Position numbers and translations under genes: made by a program
From: Cristatella mucedo
Taxonomy: Eukaryota > Bryozoa > Phylactolaemata > Cristatellidae
Direction of reading: 5' to 3'
NCBI GenBank assembly: GCA_009760855.2
Contig: WPIO01000089.1
Location: 857,501 to 921,500 of the forward strand
Length of the DNA: 64,000 nt
Notes under the pieces: model-generated
Seen by the model: the letters and a program-made list of their open reading frames with translations, nothing else
Databases searched by the model: none
Told to the model about the DNA's origin: nothing
Shown: positions 24,236 through 36,216 of the stretch, one piece after another
Layout: each line of letters starts with the position of its first letter
Numbering within the stretch: position 1 is the stretch's first letter

Positions 24236-24395
24236 TATGAGCCCTGGTTTGGGTCAGGCGTCAAGGTGCTCGCCTTTTACGACCGAGGTTAGGGTGAATT
24301 CATTCGACGGCCGAGGGCGTGGGGTCGAGCCCTGCGGCATATGTGAAGCTCCTGAATAGAGATTAGGTCCTCTTAAGGCGTTACATAAATGAACT
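24236..24395 (+). mobile_element. SINE-2 copy
   Basis: CAAGGTGCTCGCC head with an extra insertion, B box GGGGTCGAGCCC, then GTGAAGCTCCTGAATAGAGA and AAGGCGTTACATAAATGAAC. Confidence 0.7.
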
Positions 24396-25249
24396 TTAAC
24401 ACAGTATGCACCTCATCAGCAATGCTTAAGAGCTACTCGCTATTTATCGGAATCGCTTCACTGAATAGTGGTCAGCAATCTCTTACGTACATATCACACA
24501 AATCTATGCACATCTGTGCACGCGTGAGACGCTGTGCTGTACGTCCAGAAGTTGTCAGCATTTTTCTAATGAACATTCACATATCAACCGTTAACTTTTT
24601 ATGTTGCGTTGTACCGTGGCTATTGGGTCGCGTGAATGCGATTGCTAAATTATCTGGAAACAGTGGTACAGCGGTGACATTGATAACAAATAGTACATCA
24701 CAGTAGTGTTAACCATGAGAAGAGAAACGAGTTTGTTGATGATGGCTGCCAGTTGAAGGCTGCCAGGAGTCGCTCGCCTGGGCTCACGGCCATGAACAGC
24801 CGATACTCTAACCTCTGTATCACACGGTTAAATGTCCTCAAGCTTTCGCGTCCAGCCTCCACCTAGTGCATCGCCTGTGGGCCGCGACCCCTTAGGGGGT
24901 CGAACGGCGACCCCTTTCACAGGGATCGCCTATGACCATCGGAAAACACGCATTTCCACATTTTGCACACAACAATTTTATGGCCCCAGGTCGCCACAAC
25001 ACGAGGAACTGTATTAAATGGTCGCGGCATTAGGAAGGTTGAGAACCACTGATCTAGTGATTCCATTACCCTTAGCTTTCACCACTGTCCTCGGCTCAGC
25101 TAGCGTGCTGTCGTATCCTCTAATAAGGACTGCCAGCGGTCAGCAGATACGCTAAGGAATGCAGGTCGGCTAGCCGGACAGCAGCCGATACTAAAGAGCT
25201 AATTCGTCTGCTCAACGTTACAGTGCACGTACAAACAAATCAGCCTCGC

Positions 25250-25255
25250 TTTATT
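25250..25255 (-). terminator. Possible polyadenylation signal AATAAA of the CCDC167-like gene
   Basis: The complement of TTTATT gives AATAAA about 340 bases after the stop codon at 25592 on the minus strand. It is the first canonical signal I noticed downstream; no transcript evidence is available. Confidence 0.35.
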
Positions 25256-25591
25256 AGCAGCCAATGTAAACGATAACTACGCGAAGCAAAACTGCCGTAT
25301 CAGAATAAAATGACCAGAAATACCCCGAAGAGGCTTGACCGGGCCAAGCGGCTTGCTCTGGCATGTGCACGGCTTGGCGGCTTTACCCTGGGCTCACGCT
25401 ACTGGCGACAGCAGCATGCATGAGTAAGCCAACGTCAGGTAGATGACACAGGGAAGGATTGGCGCAGCGATCGACTCCAGTGATTTGAACTCGGCGTGCG
25501 GCAGCGTAGTTGTAGTTGTGCTGCACGCCACACACCACACAGCGTCATGCTGCCGATGCCGACGAGATATGAGTAGCCAGGTGAAAAGCAG

Positions 25592-25710
25592 CTACCGAAA
25601 CCAGACCGTGCAGGAAGCGCCGATGACGAGCAGCAACAATACAGTGGCTATGAGCACGGTGGTGGCCATCGTCTTCCTGTTCTCCCGGCGAAGCTCTCGC
25701 AGTCTGTGCT
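25592..25710 (-). CDS. ccdc167: CCDC167-like last coding exon (membrane anchor)
   Basis: The acceptor ATCGCTGTAG is followed by 38 codons and a TAG stop. The protein segment is basic (LRELRRENRK), then about 20 hydrophobic residues (VLIATVLLLLVIG core) and a short polar end. This is the topology of a tail-anchored membrane protein. Confidence 0.7.
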
Positions 25711-28700
25711 CTACAGCGATCGATACAGCGATCCTCGAGTCTCGACGAGGAGAAGCGCCCGGCAGCACAAGGCCAAGCAAAGCGCCCGGCGGCGACGCCA
25801 GACGAGTCAGGATCGGTAGCCGAAGCGAAACTTCGCGGTCTGGACGAGTACCGTGCACCGGGGCGACAGCTGCGAGTGGCTCAACACCGTGGCTCCGACG
25901 ACTTTGGTCGCACAACCCACGCAGCATCGGGCTGCAGGCGCGTCGTCGTCGAAGCAGCGAGCGCTTGCGGCTTGCTCGAAGCATCATTTATGCCAAGCCA
26001 GCGCTCGCCCTGCGCTAGCTGTTCGGTAAGCAGAGGCCCGAATCCCACGTGACGCTTAAGACGCATCGCCACAGGAGAGCTCCCATCGTTGTCTAGGAAC
26101 CTGCCGAGTTGCACAGCAGGCACTGCCGACCGCCATTATGGGCCAAACGGATCTGATGTTTCTGAGTGTCCAAAAACAGTTTTACCAAGCCGTTCAGAAG
26201 ACAAATTCGTGCAATTTCAAGTTTTGGGACATGCCACACAAACCGAACGAGCCTCGCAATGGCTAGGAGCATTGGCAGCCGCTCAGCTGAGACGCCGTCG
26301 TTTGTTCATTCAGCCGTGTCAGTCTGCTATGGGCAGTGATCATAGCAGGCTGTTCAACATGGAAGCTCAATAAACAAACGATGCCGTATTTGCTCGACTA
26401 ATAAATAGGGTTTTTGGGTTTACAGTTTAGGTCTAAGGGTTTTGGGTTTAGTATTTAGGTACTAGAGAAATTCTAAATGAAAACGATAACTAAAACAGTG
26501 CTTATTTACCGTAAATACAAACATACGCTGGCGACCACGAACAGCCTGCTATGAGCACCGTGCCCATAGCAGACGTATACATGGGCTGTATGAACAAACG
26601 TCTCCATATTAGCTGAGCCGATAAGGGAGAGAGCACGAGGCCTTCACAGGCAAGGCTGATGATGACTGACAGGTGAGCAGACCGGGGCAGACGACGAAAC
26701 GTCGGCGACACTTCACGGCCGACACCGAATTTAAAGGACCGTCCGCCGGCAGAAGTGGAATCTGTGGTAGCTCGCACAAGCAGCAGCCATCACACCGGCA
26801 GTAGTGCCGAGAACCCGGAAGCTAATGGAACTGCAAGATGCCAGGAATCTGGCACGATCGTTCCATCGAGAGCACAGGCCGCTATTAAGACATGTCCCAA
26901 TCATTGGCAGTGCGTCAAACTCAAGAACGGACCGGATACAGGACAAATGCAGGCAGTGCTTCCACGAGGGGCTAGATATGGAAAAATGTGAGTGCAACCC
27001 CGGATACGACGGATCTCGACGAGGCATCACCGACAGCAAGTGACGCTGGCTATATGCACGGGTGCAGACAATGGGAGGGCTGCTAGTACTGGCATCTGAT
27101 GGCATGCCAGGCAAGACCATCTGTTTACGGACAACGATATTAAGATGGCAGAAATAAAGGAAACCGCAAGCCTAGCCAAAGTGGGTAGAAATAATATTCG
27201 AGAGTAATCAAATGGATGGCAGCCTGCACTACTACGGTAATATTGGGGGTGAAGATAAAGAGTCGCCATGTTTTTTCCACACCTCAGAATATCTCAAAAA
27301 TCGCACATTTTCTTCAGCAACAAACCCACTATGCTGTGAATCTGCTCCTTGTGCTACTTCTTTACCTAAAATTCTCCTCGGAAATCAAAAGCGTTCAAGG
27401 CTTTCAGCAGCCCTGGCTTTTACAGGCAGCTACTACAGGCTACGTTTTTTTTAATAAGAGCAATAACAATAATAGAACATTTATATAGCAACCCAGGAGA
27501 ACCAAGCCTCTGTCTAGGCACGTTACAGAGGCTGAAGATAAAGCACATCAATTATTTGATCATAACAGGCACAATTTCAGCACACAATTTACGCACGAAT
27601 AACCATAAAAAGAAACTCATGCTGACAGAGCAAAGGGTGTAAGAATCAGGCAAGTTTCTAGCTTCTTTTTGAATGCTGTCAAATCAGGAGGTTTACTGGT
27701 TAGATTTTGTATGTTCTTTTGGGTTTAGAGTTGAGATCTAGGGCGACCATGTTAAGCAGCCTGCTATGAGCACTGTGCCCATAGCAGATCTGACATTGCT
27801 GTATGAACAAGCGATGCCACATTAGCTGCTTTGAAACATGTGCCCAGAAGTCCAATAGGGCTTGGCATCGCCGGGCGTTTGGCACCCGATCTGATCTGCC
27901 ACAGCGGCACGAGCCCTCGTCCCAATCCCCGAGTACAAGAAAACTTGCTGCTGAAAGTCTACATGTTGATTCACCAACGTGTCAAAGTGAATGTATGAGC
28001 AAATAGAAATCATTGTGCACAATACCAGTTTTGTATACACACAGATACGCTTTATTAGGCAAACATGCCATCCGGAGAATGTAACTGATTACTTTCGTCG
28101 TAAAGAAATGCAGAAACGAGAGTGCAGTTCAGTAGCACTGGTCAAGCTAAATAGAAACCGTAGAAAATAAAAACGACAGAGGCATGCATCTACTTCCATA
28201 AATCCACAAAGCCAAGAGGACCAAGTGGGCTTGACTGGGGTAACTCCTTCCGGCATCGCCTTCCATTTCGCACTCGGCGACTCAACTGGCCACTTTATCA
28301 AGCAGAACAAAGAAAAGTGAGTTGAAGTCAGTTGAGTCAGACGGCCGGGTAGCAAAGTAAGGATAAAAAAGAATGCGACAGAGGGTGGCGTAATTTCTAA
28401 ATGGGGGCCTTAGCTGAATGCAGGACAAAGAAGTTGTTGCTGCACAACAATAGTGAAGAAAAAAGGACAGAGCAAACATAAATGTTGCAAGGCTGCGTTC
28501 AGATGAATCAACGAGGAGGGGTGCAGCCCATTGTCCAAAGAGGTCCTATGGGCACGAAGAGGCTAACATTTCTTCAGCAGTTCATCTGGATGTGAAGGTG
28601 CCGAGAAGTCAACGCAACAATTTTAGTAGCACCGGCTGATAATTTCGGTAAGTAGCACCGAAACTATGATGGGGGGATGGAACATGATGGATGGCTGTGT

Positions 28701-29225
28701 CCTTAAAAAAGTCTTCTTAAGTCTCCTTAATTAAACTTTGTCAGGCATTAAATAGCACTCGCCGACTACATTTCCAAATCTAACCGTTTTTAAGTCTTTG
28801 GTTTGCACTGAGTGTTTCAGGTTGCCTTTGCCGAGTTCAATTTTATAGTCATGCGATTTAAGCCAACATCAATGATCTACTATCAATTGCAAGTGAGTTT
28901 GGTGTACTCACCACTGCAAACGCCTTTGAGAGTGAATGGTTATTACAACTGAACGTTGTATGTGTGTATATATTTTTAAGACTTAAAATATTAAAACGTG
29001 CATATATACATTTGCCGGCGGTATACATATACACACAACACACACACACACACACATATACTAATTAAAAGGAGAAAGTCCACCCGCCACTTGGCAAGAT
29101 GGCATCCTTACGTCACGTGGCAAGATGGCACAGGGTTGTCTTTCTTGACCACACTACGACTACTTCTACAATGACTCAGTGAAGCGAGTCCACAGGCGGT
29201 GATAACTAATATATATATACATACA

Positions 29226-29295
<70 letters not shown>

Positions 29296-31714
29296 CATAT
29301 ACATATATATATATTGTACAGAACCCTAAGGGGGAATTTAATCTTTGACCAGGCGCTTTTCATACGGCTGAGGGCTCAAGCCCACGACCCTGGTCGTTGA
29401 AGGAGAGCACATGCACATAGAAGTGACAGCCGAGGCTGAACTACCTCCGTGAGAGTGGCTGTATACAGTGTGGATAATGCAATCGGTCGGAGAACAGACC
29501 GGTGAAGAGCTCAGCAGTAGAGGGATCTAGTTGAAACCAGGCTGCGTTATAACATGGTCTGGACGAGGTCGGACAGGTACCGATTCAAGATTCGTACCAC
29601 ATCGAAGCCTCATCGGCCTCACCGACCATTGACTTACAACAGTGAGTAGGACCTTGGGATCGATGACGTCAAAAGCTGCAGACACACTCAATCAGGATAA
29701 TCATGCTCCATCCAAGCAAACGTAAGTTCCAACCACTACTGCTGCCTAGACTATCCTTAGCAACTTACCGTTGGGGAACCATTTTCGTGTCACAACAGAC
29801 TTGTATAGAGGTTTAACATTATTTCCCCATTAAGTAAAACCAAACCGCTAGCCGTTGCTGGAGTCACTAGTTATATATTTCTTGGCTTATTTTGCTACTG
29901 CTTATTGCCGTCAGTAAAAGGTTTAATATAAGATGCTGGAGACTAAAGTAGTTTCATTAGGATGTTCTCAATTTTATTTTAAAGTTACCGGCAGTGCTTA
30001 AGAGACAAGGGCAAAAAATCTGAAGGTCGGGCCGGCTCCGAGGGGCGCTACGATATGAACTTGCGATTATTGCCTTCAATCCCAATCCAAAGCCCGGCTG
30101 TCCAGCACAGCTAAGTGCACCAAGATGCTGACCTTGGCTACATTTGATTCAACTCCGTGGTCTGCTCTCCACATGCAGCTGTTTCATGCATATGTAGCTA
30201 GTCGCTAATGATCTAATTATTAAATCTGTCGACAATACTTGATTTGGACCAAAGCAGGTCGGTCAGCTACAACGTCAGACCGATCCAGCTGACACATCGC
30301 TGGCTGACTTAAGCCTGACAGTTCATGACAGGTAGAGTGAAAAGTGAGGTCGATGCTAGGCCCCACAACGAAGCATCACAGCGCACTGAATTCTCAAGAC
30401 CGACAAAAAGTCAAATATAGTTTTGAGCTGAGAGTATAAGCTCGCTGACGAGTTCTGTCAGCTCTGCAGTTGAAACTAAGACTGGTCGCTGGACAAGCGA
30501 GCATTCGCACGCTAGTTAATACACACAGTGCAATTATTGGCCAGCACTGGATAGTGAGTCGAGTAGGAGGAGGGCTTAGAGGACCAGAAAAGAGATCCCG
30601 AGACACCCGGACGATGACAAAGAGACCACCCCCCCCTCTGTCAGCTCAACAGAGTGGAAGCCGAGGGAAAGTGTCTGAAGGGTATGCACCACCACTGCCA
30701 CCGGCAGTTGCCACAGCTGTGTGGTAATCGACAGTCGTTTAGCAGAAGCAGAAACTCATCACCTGCAGCTAGCTACTACGGCTAGCAGATCATACAAAAA
30801 AGAACGTGCACCCAGCCGGCAACTTTGCTCGAGTTGCCATCTTGCCAGCAGCGACTTAGCCTCAGGTGGCACCCAATTGGACAGGGGCAGCCCAGTCAGG
30901 TGGCTCGTTGCCTTCTTCTATCGGAAAAGCCAAACGGCCGGCCAAAAACCTGACGCCCAACAAGTGTTAACATCAAACCAAGGCTTGGTGACCACACCGT
31001 GCACAGCACAGAAAAAGTGACAGAGCTATGCAAAGTGGCAAAACAGAGAGAGAGACATACAGAGTGTGTGCATGTGCGCGTGTTGTGCGTGTGTGTGTGA
31101 ATGATTCAATCAGGGTTGGTGAGCATGGAAGGAAGAGCTGAGAAGGCACATAAGAGGATGAAAGAGAAAGAGAGTGCAGGCAGGAGGAAGGGATATAGAG
31201 AGAAGATGAGGAAATAGTGAGTTCCACACAATGAGGCTGGCAGACTCAGATAAACATGCGTGAGCGCGCCGCCAACACGAACACAAACACACATGCTCGC
31301 GGCGCAGGCGCATGTGTAATAGACAGACTACAGGAGGAGAGCCATGCTGAGAAGGTGAGTGGTGCTCCATGGTGCTCCGAGGGAGACACCTACCGCACTT
31401 CTCTCGTTTTCCCTTTACCGCTTCGGCTTCCGCCTGCAAGTTAGTCCTGCAAAGCAAGAGGGTGCATTGCCTACACTCATCGCGTGCATGGCAAGCACCG
31501 ACGCACGGGGACCCCCGGCCCACCCCTTCCCCCAAGTGCAGAGCGAAGTGGCCGGACAGGCTTGCTGCACTGAGGCGCAGCCAGCGTCGAGCGCTGACCT
31601 CCGAAGCTCCGAGAGACTATCGAAGTGCAGCGACGAGTCGATGGCACCCAGACGCTCGTCGCAAGCCTTGATCTCCGCTTCCACGGTCTCTATCTTCAAT
31701 CGGAAACGATTGCA
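25592..31714 (-). CDS. ccdc167: CCDC167-like small coiled-coil, C-terminally membrane-anchored protein (two exons found)
   Basis: CCDC167 proteins are about 100 residues: a coiled coil followed by one C-terminal membrane span. Their function is poorly known. Two exons fit: 31714-31599 encodes a helix matching the family spacing (L-x-I, then AEIKACDERLGAIDSSL, then SELRR), and 25710-25592 encodes HRLRELRRENRKTM followed by a hydrophobic span and a stop, matching the family's LR-x-ENRK-x-M plus membrane tail. Exon A ends in phase 2 (AG|GTCAGC) and the last exon starts in phase 1. A small exon of roughly 50 bp is therefore expected between them; I could not locate it. The N-terminal start is also unresolved. 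An AATAAA signal lies downstream. The homology call rests on motif and spacing. Confidence 0.65.
26275..26370 (+). repeat. Palindromic repeat family, copy 1
   Basis: Contains GTTTGTTCATTCAGCC then TCTGCTATGGGCAGTGATCA and TAGCAG, the reverse of copies 2 and 3. Not recognised. Confidence 0.6.
26520..26622 (-). repeat. Palindromic repeat family, copy 2
   Basis: Core CTGCTATGAGCAC-C-GTGCCCATAGCAG, an imperfect 27-nt palindrome, then GGGCTGTATGAACAAAC and CATATTAGCTG. In inverted orientation to copy 1, 150 bp away. Confidence 0.7.
27462..27560 (-). mobile_element. Diverged L2-like LINE 3' scrap
   Basis: AATAACAATAATAGAAC then TATATAGCAACCCAGGAGAA and TCTGTCTAGGCACGTTACAG, the same layout as other L2-like 3' ends but with many changes. 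Confidence 0.45.
27740..27838 (-). repeat. Palindromic repeat family, copy 3
   Basis: Core CTGCTATGAGCAC-T-GTGCCCATAGCAG, then GCTGTATGAACAAGCG and CACATTAGCTG. Same orientation as copy 2. Confidence 0.7.
29080..29315. repeat. (TA)n-linked interspersed repeat, copy 2
   Basis: GGCAAGATGGCACAGGGTTG, GTCTTTCTTGACC and AAGCGAGTCCACAGGCGGTG match copy 1 in order, and a (TA)n tract follows as in copy 1. Confidence 0.7.
29316..29410 (-). mobile_element. SINE-2 truncated copy
   Basis: Reverse tail and B box (AGAACCCTAAGGGGGAATTT, CAGGCGCTTTTCATACGGC, GGGCTCAAGCCC) directly after a (TA)n microsatellite. The head is eroded. Confidence 0.55.
31599..31714 (-). CDS. ccdc167: CCDC167-like internal coiled-coil exon
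   Basis: Thirty-eight codons plus two bases, with heptad-like spacing (NRFRLKIETVEAEIKACDE, RLGAIDSSLHF, DSLSELR) and a donor CGGAG|GTCAGC. The acceptor GGCGGCAG is weak in pyrimidines, so the 5' border may lie elsewhere in the open frame, which extends to 31840. Confidence 0.6.
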
Positions 31715-31719
31715 CTGCC

Positions 31720-33830
31720 GCCATTGCGCCGTTCTTGTAAGCCAAAGTGCCTCGAAGCCAATGGATGGCAGGGTGACAGCGCGGGTGAGGCAAACAACGC
31801 CGAGCTGGCTGCCTCCTTGCGGGTGCGAAGCTCGGCTCACAGCTGACGCGCACCGCTCGCTGCACTAGACCTATGCCACCCGTGCACGTGTGTGAGGCTA
31901 TCGTGCACTGCCTGCCACGTGCTGCAAGCGAGCCACCCTGGCATCAGCATCCCTTCTGGCTCTTCCTCTGCCGCTATACGAATGAGGCTGCTACAAATAA
32001 GCCGACCGTACTTTTGGAAGGCGAGTGAAGGGCAGACAGCACGAGGCTACAGATACTCACGGGGGGGGGGGGCGGCGGCGGCAGCTTGCACGATGTCGGC
32101 GACTCCCACCTCGCACCTATCGCGGCGCTAGGTAATCGACAACAGTGAACCATGCCGTGCTCACTGGACAAGCTCATTTCCTCGCTGCGCATGCAAGTCA
32201 AGCCAGCTTCAATCGGCATCTGCCGAGCTGCCGCTCGAGAAGAACATGCTTACGGAAGTAGGCCTCTCTACGCAAAGGTAAGAAGCGCTTATTCTCTTTG
32301 CTACCGACAGAAAATCATTATAATAATTCACTTGCACAGCGGTGCCCTAAAAGAGCTTGAATCATCTCTACCCACGCACTTCGCACATGCCGAAGAGCTC
32401 TAGCACGAGACCTCGGTCGCCAAAGGTGAGCAAGCACCTCGCGCCCTGGGCCAAGCCAGGGCGCGAGGAAGCTGACGGCACACTTATGGCACACTCACGC
32501 CTCGGAGGAGCCGCGTGAGGACGAGCGGACCAAGTCAGCGCACGTGGCTCCACTTGCACGGCCTCTCCGCAAGGCCAAGACAAGCAGAGCCACGAGCTAG
32601 CCGCAGAGCTCTCTGAATACACGTGGCAATCGCGACTGGCTTTCGGTGGGCAAAGCTAAACCAGATGTGGCACCGACACAAAAGCTATTGCTGCCGGCTG
32701 CGACAGACATGCACCCTGCAATAAGCAAGCCTTTATTGCAACAGCGCCTTTGGTTCAGGACTACGACACGCTCTACATTTTTTTACCAAGTTACATTTCT
32801 TCGAGTGACCACTCAAGGCAAAGCAACAGGAGGCCAGGGGGGGGGGTGGGGCGCTGTCTGCAGGGCCTGTTCGAGGAGCCTGCTGAACAAGGAACTGCTG
32901 CGCTAGCTTGCAGGCAGCATCGCCGGTGGTCGAGCAGCTTACAAAAGACACCTCACCTCCACTTCCACTCCACAAAAGACACAAACCACTGATAAGGTTG
33001 GTTGTGAACGACGAGAAGACGCAGAACGAACATAGCAAGCTGAAGCAGCTCTTTCCTGGTCGAGAGCGCAGTAATTCTCTCCCCCCCCCCCCGGTGGAGG
33101 GAAAGCAATTCTCCCCCCCCCCAAAAAACGGGCAGATTCGGTGCGGTGCATCCACGAGAAGCAGAGCAGAGCAAGCTTGCACTTACATTAGACAAGCATG
33201 GCACGGTGCTACATCGGGGCGGACGGGGCAGTGGGAGAGGAGCCGTCTCTACGCTCCGAGGACTGGGCTTGAGTTGGGCAGCCATCGTGCTTCAATGCAC
33301 CAAGGCTGCAACAGCAAGCTCAACTCTCCACCTGCGCATCAGGAAAGGCTGCCGCGAACGTCCAATTCATACGTGAAAGCCTGCATGTGCCCCGACGCTA
33401 AGTGGCAAACCGGCGCGGCCGACTCGACGCGAGGCTGAGAGCGGCCTCCGCCGCATCACGGAAGGATGTAACTAACTGCAGCCTTCCACGACGTAACTAA
33501 ATGTAAAGCTCGAACGCGCGCAGCTAACGGAAGCTGCGCCCGCTGCACCAGCTAACGTGCAGCTCATGCATACGGGCAGACCCAAACCCTGCAGCTGAGA
33601 CGATCACAGACTGACCGCTCGTTACGCCAAAGCTGCAGAAGCAAATACTCCCAGCTATCTGGCTCAAGTGTGGCTGAAGCAACAGCTGCCGGCTGGTTGC
33701 TGACAGTAGCTTGGCAATTCATTGCCGGTAATCGTTTGCCACTTGTTCTCAGTTGACCAGTCTCTCATAAGCAGCTGCCACAAGGTGCACGGCCAGTACT
33801 TATTCAAATGCACTCGAGCTCTGCTTGCTA
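31720..33830. other. Upstream of the CCDC167-like exon: no gene identified
   Basis: Poly-G/poly-C runs near 32060, 32840, 33085 and 33113 break up otherwise unremarkable sequence. The first exon of the CCDC167-like gene may lie here. Confidence 0.35.
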
Positions 33831-33840
33831 GCCCCTTCTC

Positions 33841-33862
33841 CGAGAGGGAGAGGGAGAGAGAG

Positions 33863-33957
<95 letters not shown>
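33841..33957. repeat. (GA)n microsatellite
   Basis: About 117 bp of GA with GGC/CAC interruptions at the left end. Confidence 0.93.
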
Positions 33958-33960
<3 letters not shown>

Positions 33961-35339
33961 CAAACAAGAGGAGTGCAAAATGTTGCGACCGGCCATCATT
34001 ACTAAGTTGTCAATCAGTTGGCCTGGCATCTCTAGACTTGGCTGTTTATGTAGTCGAGGTACTGGTCTACGGCATCAGACTAACTAGGCTTCATGCAGTT
34101 GACCACACGATAACAACGTGCACTCCATCATTACCCATTCACTTCTCTGCAACAAGAGTCTAGGGTCAGGCTTGCACGAACAAGTTGCAGGTCGGCTTTA
34201 AAGGTTTTGCAACAACCGCAAGTGAACCACACTGAGCACATGCATGCTCGGGCACGGCTGTGTGCGTGTGACTAAAGGTAACACGAGTATGCATGCAACC
34301 CGCCTACAAATGCACGCATATGCACGCGCATCACACACACAATGTGCAACAAGTGTGCAAATAAACCAATCTCGACGAACGCATTATGCGCACATGTGCG
34401 TATGTGTGAACGTGGGCGTTTTTGTGTGCACAAGCGAAGGTTTTTGCAACTCATGTGAATCTGCCATCTAAGGCGTTTCGAGTCCGAATCTGATTTGGCA
34501 AGAGTTGCAATATCATATATTGAGTCTAACTATAAAAATGCACAGGAAATTAGTACCATTGAAGAAACATCGGGAAAACCGCCGGAAAAGCTCCGTGGTT
34601 CGTTGCAGCCCAGAAGAACAGGAATGGTGGGCTTGTTTCAACCCACCTGCTGCTGCTGCTGTCTGAAATATGATCCCAGGCCTACTCTGAGATCAATCCA
34701 ATGGGCCAACCGAAAAAATGACATCGCAGTGGTGACGTACGAGGTTTTTAAAACTACGAGCCATTTTTTAACCAGCTAAGCGTAGAATTCCCCATATTGC
34801 TTCTGGCCCACCGCCATCCTCCACACCTCGCAGGCATGCAAAGTGCCTTCATAGCGACTTGTAAGACATCACCACATCCATCAAACAGGTGCACTGAAGA
34901 TGGCCGCTACAATAATGGGGTGCGCGCGTACAATCAACTACCAGTCTCAGTTAGAAGCAACGAACAACATGCGTGAGCTCAACATCAGCGACTCTTAGCG
35001 CCTAGCGCGGTAGTAACGCAAGCTATGCCTCCTAACGCCAGCAGTGCGTGAAGAAGATGGGGAACTGTGGGCGGCACATCAGCCGGCCGGCTCGGGAACG
35101 ACGACAAGGCCCGATTCTAGAAATGGCGGACAATTACCTCCTGGATAATGGTAGGCATCGCACGATCGATTCAGCACGGCGAAGAGTAGCAACCACGACG
35201 CAAGCGGCCCCTTACACTACAGTGCGCATTGGGTCGCGGCACCTATGCCACATAGACCGGCGGTCGCAAGGGATTCTCTGCGGCTTCCGCCTTCTAGACT
35301 TGAACTTGAGTAGACTGTTGAACACTAAAGTAAGTAAGT

Positions 35340-35340
35340 G

Positions 35341-35391
<51 letters not shown>

Positions 35392-35392
35392 G
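35340..35392. repeat. (TA)n then (GA)n microsatellite
   Basis: TA units with CATA interruptions followed by GA units. Confidence 0.9.
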
Positions 35393-35532
35393 AAAAAGCC
35401 TCTGTGCGAGAGACAAGCAACTCGCTTGATGCGTCTATCTCATATCTCGGTCGCTGCCGAGGGGCGCGGCACCACTGACCGCGTGGGATTATTGGCCAGA
35501 CCTCCCCTTCACTTAGCCGCAGCTAGTCGCGG

Positions 35533-35958
35533 GTAGGCGGAGGGGCGGCGGCGGCGCAGGCGGCGGCGGCGCAGGCGGCGGCGGCGCAGGCGGCGGCGGC
35601 GCAGGCGGCGGCGGCGCAGGCGGCGGCGGCGCAGGCGGCGGCGGCGCAGGCGGCGGCGGCGGCGGCGGCGGCGCAGGCGGCGGCGGCGCAGGCGGCGGCG
35701 GCGCAGGCGGCGGCGGGGGCAGGCGGCGGCGGAGGCGGCGGCGGCGCAGGCGGCGGCGGCGCAGGCGGCGGCGGCGCAGGCGGCGGCGGCGCAGGCGGCG
35801 GCGGCGCAGGCGGCGGCGGCGCAGGCGGCGGCGGCGCAGGCGGCGGCGGCGCAGGCGGCGGCGGCGCAGGCGGCGGCGGCGCAGGCGGCGGCGGCGCAGG
35901 CGGCGGCGGCGGCGGCGGCGGCGCAGGCGGCGGCGGCGCAGGCGGCGGCGGCGCAGGC
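35533..35958. repeat. 15-bp GC-rich minisatellite (GCAGGCGGCGGCGGC)n, about 28 units
   Basis: Highly regular array with a few longer GGC runs. All frames stay open (Pro4-Ala on the minus strand). No signal for a real gene was found. Confidence 0.92.
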
Positions 35959-36154
35959 TGCAGATTGGCACCCCGCAGCTTGACGCGATCGAGCTCACAG
36001 CGCAGGAGGTATAGCGAAAGCAAAGGTGAAAACCTAAAAGTTGCCGTCGAAAAGAAATGATGCTAGGCGATCAGTTGTCCACGTTTACGTGCAGCGAACA
36101 TTTTAAAGCTCGCGCGAAAATGGCTGCCACTGGCCACTATCTCTTAAGTCGATA

Positions 36155-36216
36155 AGAATAATTATAATAGTACACTCGATAAAGCGCCCTCAGAGAACTC
36201 AATCTCTTTCTAGGCG
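36155..36216 (-). mobile_element. L2-A LINE 3'-terminal scrap
   Basis: About 60 bp: TTATAATAGTACACTCGATA and the CCCTCAGAGAACTCAATC signature. The phrase ctcttaagtcgat occurs on both sides (36143-36155 and 36220-36232), which looks like a target-site duplication. Confidence 0.7.

Larger units (their letters stand above)
21960..25240. other. Intergenic region with SINE copies only
   Basis: Apart from the SINE-1 and SINE-2 copies I see no conserved coding sequence. A G-run-free, moderately AT-rich background. Confidence 0.4.
27840..31590. other. CCDC167-like intron region, missing exon expected here
   Basis: The stretch lies between the two CCDC167-like exons. It has the palindromic repeats, a (TA)n-linked repeat and a SINE-2 fragment. 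A short coiled-coil exon should be here or in 25711-27740 but was not found. Confidence 0.4.

Noticed and set aside
28850-29060. hAT-type transposase C-terminus on the minus strand
   Set aside because: The few suggestive residues do not line up with the conserved hAT dimerisation block.
35523-36023. Pro/Ala-rich 160-codon frame
   Set aside because: Explained by the 15-bp minisatellite. The unique N-terminal part (about 22 codons) shows no domain.
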